Assembly: GCF_016863475.1 (NCBI RefSeq)
Contig: NZ_BOOY01000026.1
Span: 62,001 to 126,000, forward strand
Reading direction: 5' to 3'
Length of the DNA stretch: 64,000 bases
DNA from: Spirilliplanes yamanashiensis
Lineage (GTDB): Bacteria; Actinomycetota; Actinomycetes; Mycobacteriales; Micromonosporaceae
The stretch's first letter is position 1; each line of letters starts with the position of its first letter. Under the pieces are notes generated by a model. That model saw nothing but the letters and a program-made list of their open reading frames with translations. It did not search any database and was not told the DNA's origin. Position numbers and translations under genes: made by a program. This document shows positions 24,361 through 31,104 of the stretch, in pieces.

Positions 24361-26277
24361 ATGACGCACCACTCTCGCGGCGGACGGAGGCGGGCGCTCG
24401 GCGCGTGCCTCGCCGTCGTGCTGACCAGCACGCTCGGAACAGTGATCGGGTCCGCCGGCGGGCCCGCCGCCGCCCATCCCGGGTTGCCGCTGGACGTCTT
24501 CGATCCGGTCTCGGTGACGTCCGGGCAGATGCGGGACGAGACGCCGGCGGAGTTCGAGACCGAGCTGGCCGACTACAAGGAGCGCGGGCTCCTGCCCGTC
24601 GACGTCGAGGTCGACACCGTCGGTGGCTGGCGGGGCGGGGCGACGTTCCAGCGCAACACCGACGGCCGGACGTGGTGGTTGCGCACCGACATGACCGAGG
24701 CGGCGTACGAGCAGCGGCAGGCCGACGCACGGGAGGCCGGGCTGCGGCAGGTCGACATCGAGGTGTACGAGGTCGACGGCAAGCGCCGGTACGCGGCCAT
24801 CTGGATCGAGAACAAGGAGAATCTCGCCTCCGCGGTGCGCCACGACCTGACCGACGCCGAGTGGGAGAGCTGGTTCGAGCAGCAGCGGGCCGCCGGTCGG
24901 ATGCCGGTGGCGATCCAGCAGTACGCCACGGACGAGGGCGTCCGGTACGCGGGCGTCTGGGTGCGGAACCCGACGGGTGTGCGCTGGGCGGAGTGGCGTG
25001 GCCTGAGCGAGGCCGACTTCCAGCGCAAGGCGGACGAGCTGGAGTCCGACCACCGGCTGTTCGCGTTCGACTCGGTGCGCACGTCGGCCGGGCAGCGGTA
25101 CTCCGGCATCTGGGTGGAGAACACCGACGGCCGCAGGTGGCGGGTGCAGCGCGACCTGACGAAGAGGGACTTCTGGAACTGGATCAACCGGTCCTCCGAC
25201 GAGGGCTTCCGGCCCGTCTCGTACGAGCGGTACGAGACCGCGGCCGGCACCCGGTACGCGGGGATCTGGCGGCAGAACAGCGCCCGGCCGCAGTGGCCGC
25301 TGCGCGGCAAGGTCGACAAGCTGGTGAAGGCCGAGCTGGAGGCCACGGACGTGCCGGGCATCAGCGTCGCCGTGATGGAGGACGGTCGGTTCAGCTACCT
25401 GCGCGGCTTCGGCAACGCCGACGTCGACGCCGACGGCGAGACGTGGCTCGACGCCGACCACGTGCTCGGCATCGCCTCGGTGAGCAAGGCGGTGGCCGGT
25501 GTGCTGACCATGCGGCTCGTCGAGCAGGGCGAGGTCGCGCTCGCCGACCGCACGTCGGCCCACATCACCGACATCCCGAAACACCACACGCACACGATCG
25601 GCCAGCTGGCGCGCAGCCGGGGCTGCGTGCAGCACTACCGGCAGGGCGGCGGCTTCGGCGACGACAAGCCCTACGCGACGTCCCGCGACTCGGCGGAGGA
25701 CTTCTGGGACGACGCGCTGGTGTGCGTTCCGGGCACGTACAACTACAGCACCCACGGCTACACGGTCCTGTGCGCGGCGCTGGAGGAGGCGACCGGTGAC
25801 GACACGTACACGTTGCTGGAGGAGCGGTTGAACCGGCCGTTCGGCCTGGGCACGCTGAACGCGGAGCGGCTGACCGACAGGCAGGCCCGGCGGTCGAAGA
25901 TCTACAACGACGACAACGAGGAGATCGAGCGGCCGGACCGCACCGAGAAGGTGTGCGGCGGCGGCATGGAGTCGTCGGTGCGCGACCTGGCGGCGTTCGG
26001 GGAGAAGGTCCGCTCGGGCGACATCCTCACGGAGGCGTCGCTGCGCGAGCTGTGGGGCAACGGCGGACGGGGCTACCGCATGGGCTGGCGGGCGGACGAC
26101 GACGCCGCGGGCCGCCGGATGGTGTGGAAGGACGGCTCGAACGAGGGCACCCAGTCGTTCCTGCACATCTACCCGGACGACGGCGTGGTCGTGGCCGTGC
26201 TGAGCAACCGGGAGGCCGGCGGGCACGACATGCCGAAGCTGGCCCGGGACATCGGCGCCCTGGTCGTCTCCAGCTGA
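24361..26277 (+). CDS. Secreted beta-lactamase-fold serine hydrolase with N-terminal tandem repeats
   Basis: The 638-residue product has a signal peptide (residues 1-38, ending PAAAHP). Five repeats of about 50 residues follow (about 55-310) of the type x-RYAGIWVxNxxGxxWxxxxxLT, matching the bacterial tandem repeat domain (BTRD1) found with polyglycine-hydrolase-like enzymes. A class C beta-lactamase/DD-peptidase fold follows from about 318: SxxK motif Ser373-Val-Ser-Lys376, Tyr462-Ser-Thr in place of YxN, and KDGSNEG near the end. It probably acts on peptides or peptidoglycan outside the cell, not proven on antibiotics. ATG 24361 has GAAGGAG six bases upstream. Confidence 0.82.
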   Translation: MTHHSRGGRRRALGACLAVVLTSTLGTVIGSAGGPAAAHPGLPLDVFDPVSVTSGQMRDETPAEFETELADYKERGLLPVDVEVDTVGGWRGGATFQRNTDGRTWWLRTDMTEAAYEQRQADAREAGLRQVDIEVYEVDGKRRYAAIWIENKENLASAVRHDLTDAEWESWFEQQRAAGRMPVAIQQYATDEGVRYAGVWVRNPTGVRWAEWRGLSEADFQRKADELESDHRLFAFDSVRTSAGQRYSGIWVENTDGRRWRVQRDLTKRDFWNWINRSSDEGFRPVSYERYETAAGTRYAGIWRQNSARPQWPLRGKVDKLVKAELEATDVPGISVAVMEDGRFSYLRGFGNADVDADGETWLDADHVLGIASVSKAVAGVLTMRLVEQGEVALADRTSAHITDIPKHHTHTIGQLARSRGCVQHYRQGGGFGDDKPYATSRDSAEDFWDDALVCVPGTYNYSTHGYTVLCAALEEATGDDTYTLLEERLNRPFGLGTLNAERLTDRQARRSKIYNDDNEEIERPDRTEKVCGGGMESSVRDLAAFGEKVRSGDILTEASLRELWGNGGRGYRMGWRADDDAAGRRMVWKDGSNEGTQSFLHIYPDDGVVVAVLSNREAGGHDMPKLARDIGALVVSS

Positions 26278-26284
26278 CGAGGAA

Positions 26285-26319
26285 CGGCGGCGGTCACCCG
26301 GTCCGGGTGGCCGCCGCCG
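26285..26319. terminator. Bidirectional hairpin between convergent genes
   Basis: A 15-bp stem (26285-26299 with 26305-26319, one T-G wobble) closes a 5-base loop. It lies between the stop of the serine hydrolase gene (26277) and that of the DUF4142 gene (26338). Confidence 0.72.
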
Positions 26320-26337
26320 TCCACATGCGACGCGATG

Positions 26338-27126
26338 TCACCAGTGGCGCGCGGTCCTTCGGCGGCTCGCCAGGAACCGGCTGGTCGCGAACCCGCCCGC
26401 GGCCAGCCCGCCGACCAGCACGATGAGCAGCACGGGCAGGTTCGTCGACGACAGGACGCCCGGGGTGGTCACGCTCGCCACCGGCAGGGCCGGCGCGCCC
26501 GTGGGGGCGTTCGGCGGCGGCGCGGTCGGCAGGGACTTGAAGTCGACGATGCCGCTGTCCTCCAGCAGCGTCAGGTGCGTGGCGACGAACTGGTTGGACC
26601 GCTGGGCCAGCTTGCGCACGGTGTCGTTGCGGGTGCTCGCGCGGACGGTCGCGATGGCGGGGAAGATCTTGCCGTGCGCCGACCGCAGCCGGTCGATGTA
26701 GATCTGGTCGAACTCCTCGCCCTCGGCCGCCTCCATCTCGTCCAGCCAGCCCTGCTGGTCCTCGTTCGGCTCGTCGGGCAGCGCGATCTTCAGCTTCTTC
26801 GCGGCGTCGCGGGCGAACTTGTCGAGTTGCCGGTGCTGGTCGGCGATCTCGCGGCCGATCTCCCGGATCCGCTCGTCGTTCGACTTCTCCTGCGCCATCT
26901 CGCCGGCGGGGATCTCCCACAGCCCGGCCAGCCGGACCTTGACGACGAGGTCCTTGTCGGCGGCCGTGAGGGCCCCGGCGGCCCGGTCGGTGATCAGCTC
27001 GCTCGGTGGCACCGGGACGTTGGGCTCGGCCCAGGCGGCGTCGGGGGCGAGCAGGGCGAGCCCGGCCGAGGCGGCGACGACGCCGGACAGGCGCCGCACC
27101 CAGAGAAGTCGACGAACGGCGCGCAT
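26338..27126 (-). CDS. DUF4142-type secreted protein with C-terminal membrane anchor
   Basis: The 262 residues have a signal peptide (about 1-33, ending DAAWA), then a four-helix DUF4142-like domain (about 55-200, with ADQHRQLDKFARDAAKKL and SAHGKIFPAIATVRASTRNDTVRKLAQRSNQFVATHLTLLE). A Pro/Ala linker, a membrane segment (about 232-250) and the tail SRRRTARHW follow, so it is probably anchored outside the membrane; no LPxTG is present. ATG 27126 has AGGAGGT just upstream, a strong ribosome site, and fits better than the ATG at 27207. The family's function is not known. Confidence 0.82.
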   Translation of the reverse strand: MRAVRRLLWVRRLSGVVAASAGLALLAPDAAWAEPNVPVPPSELITDRAAGALTAADKDLVVKVRLAGLWEIPAGEMAQEKSNDERIREIGREIADQHRQLDKFARDAAKKLKIALPDEPNEDQQGWLDEMEAAEGEEFDQIYIDRLRSAHGKIFPAIATVRASTRNDTVRKLAQRSNQFVATHLTLLEDSGIVDFKSLPTAPPPNAPTGAPALPVASVTTPGVLSSTNLPVLLIVLVGGLAAGGFATSRFLASRRRTARHW

Positions 27127-27309
27127 GGGACCTCCTGAAGGTCGCGTGTCCCACGGCCGCCCTGGCGGGCCCGCGGAGAACACGTGGTGGTGTGAGCAAA
27201 TACGCACCGGAGGGCCGACCGGATGAACCCGGGGCCCGGAACGGCCAAAAATATTCTGTGCGGCGGGTCCGGCTGCGTCGGTTGGCCGGGGACGCGACGC
27301 GGCGGCGGG

Positions 27310-27981
27310 TCAGGAGCTGGCGCGCCGGGCGGCCGGGCCGGGCGCCACCACCACGTCGGCCCCGTACTGGGCCCGCAGCGCTTCGGCCACCGCCCGCGGC
27401 ACGTCCCCGCCGACCCGCACCGCGCAGGCGGCCGGGTCGATCGCGACGCTGAACCCGGCGGACGACGACACCAGGTCGGCGCGGCGGCTCACCTCGGCGG
27501 CGACCCGCCCGAGGACCGCGTAGGAGTTGGCGCACCGCACCACCCGGTACGCGCGCCCCTCGAGCGCCGGGCGCACCGCCGACAGCGGCCTGCCCACGAC
27601 GGCCGCCACCACCAGCGTCCCGTCGGGGTCGGCGGTGACCCCGACGATGTCGCCGCGGTCGGCGGCGGCCAGCTCCTCGAGGCTCCCGCCCGGGTCCCCG
27701 GCGATCTGGACGGTCACGGTGCTGCCCAGCGGCACGGCCGTGCCCGGGGGCGGGACGACGCCGACGACGGTGCCGGGGGAGATCAGCGAGTCGGCGACGT
27801 GGTCGAGGATCGCGACGACCCCGGCCGCGGCGACGGTCTTGTCGACCAGGGCCGGGTCGAGGCCGACGAGGTCGGGCACCACGACGGGCGCGGACGACGG
27901 GGCGGCGACGGACGGCGGGAGGGGAGCGGCGGAGCACCCGGCCAGGAGCAGGGCGCAGAGCAGCAGGGCGGACCGCGGCAT
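27310..27981 (-). CDS. Lipoprotein with a PASTA domain
   Basis: The 223-residue product has a lipoprotein signal with lipobox LLAGC (residues 12-16). A PASTA domain follows at about 35-93 (VVVPDLVGLDPALVDKTVAAAG... GTVVGVVPPPGTAVPLGSTVTVQIAG), a fold that in penicillin-binding proteins and Ser/Thr kinases can bind muropeptides. The C-terminal 125 residues have two cysteines and no known motif. ATG 27981 is chosen over a far-upstream ATG at 28134 that overlaps the divergent YCII gene. Confidence 0.78.
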   Translation of the reverse strand: MPRSALLLCALLLAGCSAAPLPPSVAAPSSAPVVVPDLVGLDPALVDKTVAAAGVVAILDHVADSLISPGTVVGVVPPPGTAVPLGSTVTVQIAGDPGGSLEELAAADRGDIVGVTADPDGTLVVAAVVGRPLSAVRPALEGRAYRVVRCANSYAVLGRVAAEVSRRADLVSSSAGFSVAIDPAACAVRVGGDVPRAVAEALRAQYGADVVVAPGPAARRASS

Positions 27982-28117
27982 GAGGGGTAGGACGCTACCG
28001 CCGAACCGGGGGTTCCCCGAAGAATGCGCGGGAGGATGTCCGGACGGGCCGGCCGGCGCCGACGTTCCCGGTGAGCGGCGCCGGACACGGCCGGCGCCGG
28101 AGCGGGAGGGACAGACT

Positions 28118-28516
28118 ATGAAGTACATGATCATGCTGTACGGGTCGCAGCAGGACTACGACATGCTGTCGGGCCGGCCGTCGCCGAAGCCGCCGATGTC
28201 GCCCGAGCAGATCGCGGCGATGCACGAGCTGATGGGGCGCATCCACCAGGAGCTGGTGGAGTCCGGCGAGCTGGTGGACGCCAACGGGCTGACCGCGCCG
28301 GTGCACGCGCGACGGGTGCAGCTCAAGGGCGGGCTGCCGGTGGTGACCGACGGGCCGTACGCGGAGTCGCAGGAGGTCCTCGCCGGCTACACGATCGTCG
28401 ACGTCACCGGCTTCGACCGGGCGACGGAGATCGCGGCGCGGTTCGTGAACCCGGACGCCGAGGGGGAGTACGTCGACGTGCGGCCGGTGCTCGACGGCGT
28501 CGAGGACCTGCACTGA
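28118..28516 (+). CDS. YCII-related (DGPF) protein
   Basis: The product is 132 residues of the YCII/DGPF fold: MKYMIMLYGSQQDY start, PSPEQ-like helix, and the family hallmark DGPYAESQEVLAGYTIVDV (DGPF appears as DGPY). The biochemical role is unknown. ATG 28118 has GGGAGGG eight bases upstream. In actinomycetes such genes are paired with ECF sigma factors of group 42, and that is the case here: its TGA overlaps the presumed CTG start of the sigma gene. Confidence 0.88.
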   Translation: MKYMIMLYGSQQDYDMLSGRPSPKPPMSPEQIAAMHELMGRIHQELVESGELVDANGLTAPVHARRVQLKGGLPVVTDGPYAESQEVLAGYTIVDVTGFDRATEIAARFVNPDAEGEYVDVRPVLDGVEDLH

Positions 28517-29733
28517 GCCACGGGGCCACCGACGAGGACCTGCTGCGCCGCCTGGCGCCGCAGGTGCTCGGCGCCGTCGTGCGGCGGTTCGGCCACTTCG
28601 ACCTGGCCGAGGACGCGGTGCAGGAGGCGTTGCTGGCGGCGGCGCTGCGGTGGCGGGAGCCGCCCGACGACCCGCGGGCGTGGCTGATCACGGTCGCGTC
28701 GCGCCGGCTCACCGACCTGCTGCGCAGCGAGCAGGCGCGGCGGCAGCGGGAGGCGGCGTGGGCGGCGGCGTGGGCGGCGGCGCCGGAGCAGCCGCCGGCC
28801 CCGCCGGGCGACGACACGCTGGTGCTGCTGTTCCTGTGCTGCCACCCGGCGTTGTCGCCGGCGTCGCAGGTGGCGCTGACGCTGCGCGCCGTCGGCGGCC
28901 TGAGCACGGCGGAGATCGCGCGGGCGTTCCTGGTGCCGGAGGGCACGATGACGCGCCGGATCACCCGGGCCAAGCAGGCCATCCGCGACAGCGGGGTGCC
29001 GTTCCGGATGCCGCCGCCGGCGGAGCGGGCCGAGCGGCTGGGCGCGGTGCTGCGCGTGCTTTACCTGATCTTCAACGAGGGCTACGCGGCCACGTCCGGG
29101 CCGTCGCTGCACCGGGTGGAGCTGACGGCGGAGGCGATCCGGCTCACCCGGACGGTGCACGCGCTGCTGCCGCACGACGGCGAGGTGCAGGGGCTGCTGG
29201 CGCTGATGCTGCTCACGGACGCGCGCCGGCCCGCCCGTACCGGCGTCGACGGCACGCTGATCCCGATGGCCGAGCAGGACCGCGGCCGGTGGGACGCGGC
29301 GGCGATCGCCGAGGGGGTGGCGCTGGTCAGCGCGGCCCTGCCGCGCGGCGACGTCGGGCCGTACCAGATCCAGGCCGCGATCGCCGCCGTGCACGACGAG
29401 GCGCCCGCGGCCGCGGCCACCGACTGGGTCCAGATCCTGGCTCTGTACGAGGTGCTGCTGCGCATCGACGACAACCCGGTGGTGCGGCTCAACCACGCGG
29501 TCGCGGCCGCGATGGTGCACGGGCCGGCGCACGGCCTGACCCTGCTGGACGCCCTGGCCGCCGACGACCGCATCGCGGACGACCACCGGTGGCACGCCGT
29601 TCGCGCGCACCTGCTCGAGGAGGCGGGCGACCCGGCGGCGGCGCGGGCGGCGTACCTGACGGCGGCGGCGCGCTCGGCGAACCCGCCGCAGCAGCGCTAC
29701 CTGCACGCCCGCGCGGCCCGCCTGGAGCCGTAG
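28513..29733 (+). CDS. ECF42-type sigma factor with C-terminal extension, presumed CTG start
   Basis: Sigma2 (FGHFDLAEDAVQEALLAAALRWREPPDDPRAWLITVASRRLTDLLR) and sigma4 (LTLRAVGGLSTAEIARAFLVPEGTMTRRITRAKQAI) are followed by about 230 extra residues with FNEGYAATSGPSLHRVELTAEAIRL, typical of group 42. The first ATG/GTG/TTG in frame is GTG 28564, but the conserved segment EDLLRRLAPQ lies upstream of it, in frame and open. CTG 28513 overlaps the YCII stop (CTGA), has GAGG seven bases before it, and gives 406 residues, the usual size. No anti-sigma factor is adjacent; regulation by the C-terminal domain is known for this group. Confidence 0.8.
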   Translation: MSHGATDEDLLRRLAPQVLGAVVRRFGHFDLAEDAVQEALLAAALRWREPPDDPRAWLITVASRRLTDLLRSEQARRQREAAWAAAWAAAPEQPPAPPGDDTLVLLFLCCHPALSPASQVALTLRAVGGLSTAEIARAFLVPEGTMTRRITRAKQAIRDSGVPFRMPPPAERAERLGAVLRVLYLIFNEGYAATSGPSLHRVELTAEAIRLTRTVHALLPHDGEVQGLLALMLLTDARRPARTGVDGTLIPMAEQDRGRWDAAAIAEGVALVSAALPRGDVGPYQIQAAIAAVHDEAPAAAATDWVQILALYEVLLRIDDNPVVRLNHAVAAAMVHGPAHGLTLLDALAADDRIADDHRWHAVRAHLLEEAGDPAAARAAYLTAAARSANPPQQRYLHARAARLEP

Positions 29734-29818
29734 CCACCGCCGTGTCGCACGATTTGTCCGACCGAGTGGATCAAGTCCGCCGTAGCGTGAACGGTCCCGA
29801 CGACACAGGGAAGCGATC

Positions 29819-30151
29819 ATGCACGCCACCGTCACGGACCACCAGACCGACATAGCCGTCCTGCACCTCACCGGGGAGCTCGACGCCGACACCGCCGAGA
29901 CCCTCCGCGGGGCGCTCGACGACCTCGTGTCCCGCCCCGCGCCGCGCATCGTGGTCGACCTTTCCGACCTGCGCTTCTGCGACTCCATGGGCCTCAGCGC
30001 GCTGATCACGGCGTACCTGGTGGCGACGAGTTCCGGCGGCTGGGTGCGGCTGGCGAGCGCCAACACCTTCCTCCGCAAGCTCGTGGAGACGGTCGGCCTC
30101 ACCCGCTACATGGCCCTCTACGACGACGTGGAGACGGCCCTGGCGGCCTGA
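29819..30151 (+). CDS. STAS-domain anti-sigma factor antagonist
   Basis: The 110-residue product is a single STAS domain. The phosphorylation loop FCDSMGLSAL places the target serine at residue 56, followed by the helix ALITAYLVATSSG. Such proteins release a sigma factor by binding its anti-sigma kinase. No kinase or sigma-B-type gene is adjacent, so its partner is elsewhere. It starts at ATG 29819, 85 bases after the ECF gene. Confidence 0.9.
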   Translation: MHATVTDHQTDIAVLHLTGELDADTAETLRGALDDLVSRPAPRIVVDLSDLRFCDSMGLSALITAYLVATSSGGWVRLASANTFLRKLVETVGLTRYMALYDDVETALAA

Positions 30152-30179
30152 CCGCCGCCCCTCGCCCGGCGGGCGGCGC

Positions 30180-30575
30180 TCAGTCCCCGTCCGCCAGGTC
30201 GCGCGCCGCCCGCACCTCCGCGGCGCCGAGCCCCTCGTGCCCCGGGCCGGCGTCCCGGGCCTGCTCGTCGATCCACCGGTTGTGCGCCTCCCAGGCCGAC
30301 TGCTTCGTCGTGCCGAGCGCCGCCCCGATCTGCGTCCACGACGCCCCGGCCCGCCGCGCCGACCGCACGGCCAGCTGCCGCCCGTACGTCGCCTTGCGCG
30401 CGATCACCTCGCCGAGCGCCAGCAGTTCGAGCGACTCCTGCACGGTGGGCGGCGGCGCGCCGGCCGGATCGTCGTCCTCGGGACTGGACAGTGCGTCGCG
30501 CAGCCGCAGTTCCTCGTAGCGCGCGGTGGCGGTCCGCAGGGTGTGTTCTCGCTCCACGCTGTCGGGCGACGTCAT
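30180..30575 (-). CDS. Small HTH protein, apparently leaderless and autoregulated
   Basis: The 131-residue product has a helix-turn-helix at about residues 78-100 (GASWTQIGAALGTTKQSAWEAHNRWID), the rest being helical with an acidic, Pro-rich middle. I do not know its target; similar small HTH proteins are common in actinomycetes. A TTGACG-N16-TATGCT promoter ends so that transcription would start at the ATG (30575), and no ribosome site is present. The inverted repeat inside the promoter spacer is a natural binding site for the protein itself. Confidence 0.75.
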   Translation of the reverse strand: MTSPDSVEREHTLRTATARYEELRLRDALSSPEDDDPAGAPPPTVQESLELLALGEVIARKATYGRQLAVRSARRAGASWTQIGAALGTTKQSAWEAHNRWIDEQARDAGPGHEGLGAAEVRAARDLADGD

Positions 30576-30581
30576 AGCGCG

Positions 30582-30609
30582 AGCATACGTCAGGACAGCC
30601 TGACGTCAA
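30582..30609 (-). promoter_or_regulatory. Promoter TTGACG-N16-TATGCT of the HTH gene
   Basis: Read on the minus strand: -35 TTGACG at 30609-30604, 16-base spacer, -10 TATGCT at 30587-30582. The expected start falls at 30576-30575, the A of the ATG. Confidence 0.65.
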
Positions 30610-30621
30610 GCTCACCTGACG
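30588..30621. promoter_or_regulatory. Operator-like inverted repeat in the HTH gene promoter
   Basis: CGTCAGG (30588-30594) and CCTGACG (30599-30605) form a perfect 7-4-7 dyad that fills the spacer between -35 and -10. A third half-site CCTGACG lies at 30615-30621. Binding there would exclude RNA polymerase. Confidence 0.55.
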
Positions 30622-30833
30622 CGACGGAGCGTTAGATCACCGCAAAACAGGCTTAATTCGGACGCGCGACCCGCATCCCGGACCACTAGGTGCTAGCGCG
30701 ATCTCGTACTTTCGGCCATCATTTCGCGCGAGCCCCCGCTGGGGCCGCTGTCGACCATGTCGGGCGGCGAACGGGTGTGGCACCATCATGGAACCCCCCA
30801 TTCGTCCGTCACTCATCCAGGGGAATTGAAGCC

Positions 30834-31055
30834 ATGCGAGCTAAGAAGCTGAGCCGGATCATCGGCTTCGCGTTCGTCGTCGCCGTCATGGGCGGCATCG
30901 GCGCCACCGCATGGGCCGGAACGGACGAGCAGACTCCTGCTCCCGCACCCGTCGTGGTCGAGACGACGTCGCCCGCGCCCGCCGTCAACCCGCCGAAGCC
31001 GGTCAAGCCGAAGGCGCCGAACGCTCCGAGCCGCATCGACTTCGAGTGGAACTAG
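30834..31055 (+). CDS. Small secreted proline-rich peptide
   Basis: The product is 73 residues: MRAKKLSRIIGF, a hydrophobic core, and cleavage site ATAWA near residue 28 form a clear signal peptide. The mature part of about 45 residues is Pro/Val/Lys-rich (NPPKPVKPKAPNAPSR) and ends IDFEWN. No family is recognised. It starts at ATG 30834 with GGGGAA ahead, and ends 49 bases before the GGDEF-EAL gene on the same strand, so the two may share a transcript. Confidence 0.65.
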   Translation: MRAKKLSRIIGFAFVVAVMGGIGATAWAGTDEQTPAPAPVVVETTSPAPAVNPPKPVKPKAPNAPSRIDFEWN

Positions 31056-31104
31056 CCCAGGGGCGCTGAGCGCCGGAAAGGGGCATCAGCGAGGAGCGCG
31101 CCGC

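Noticed and set aside
21912-26340. A complete integrative element at tRNA-Tyr
   Set aside because: No integrase gene and no repeat of the tRNA 3' end were found in the window.
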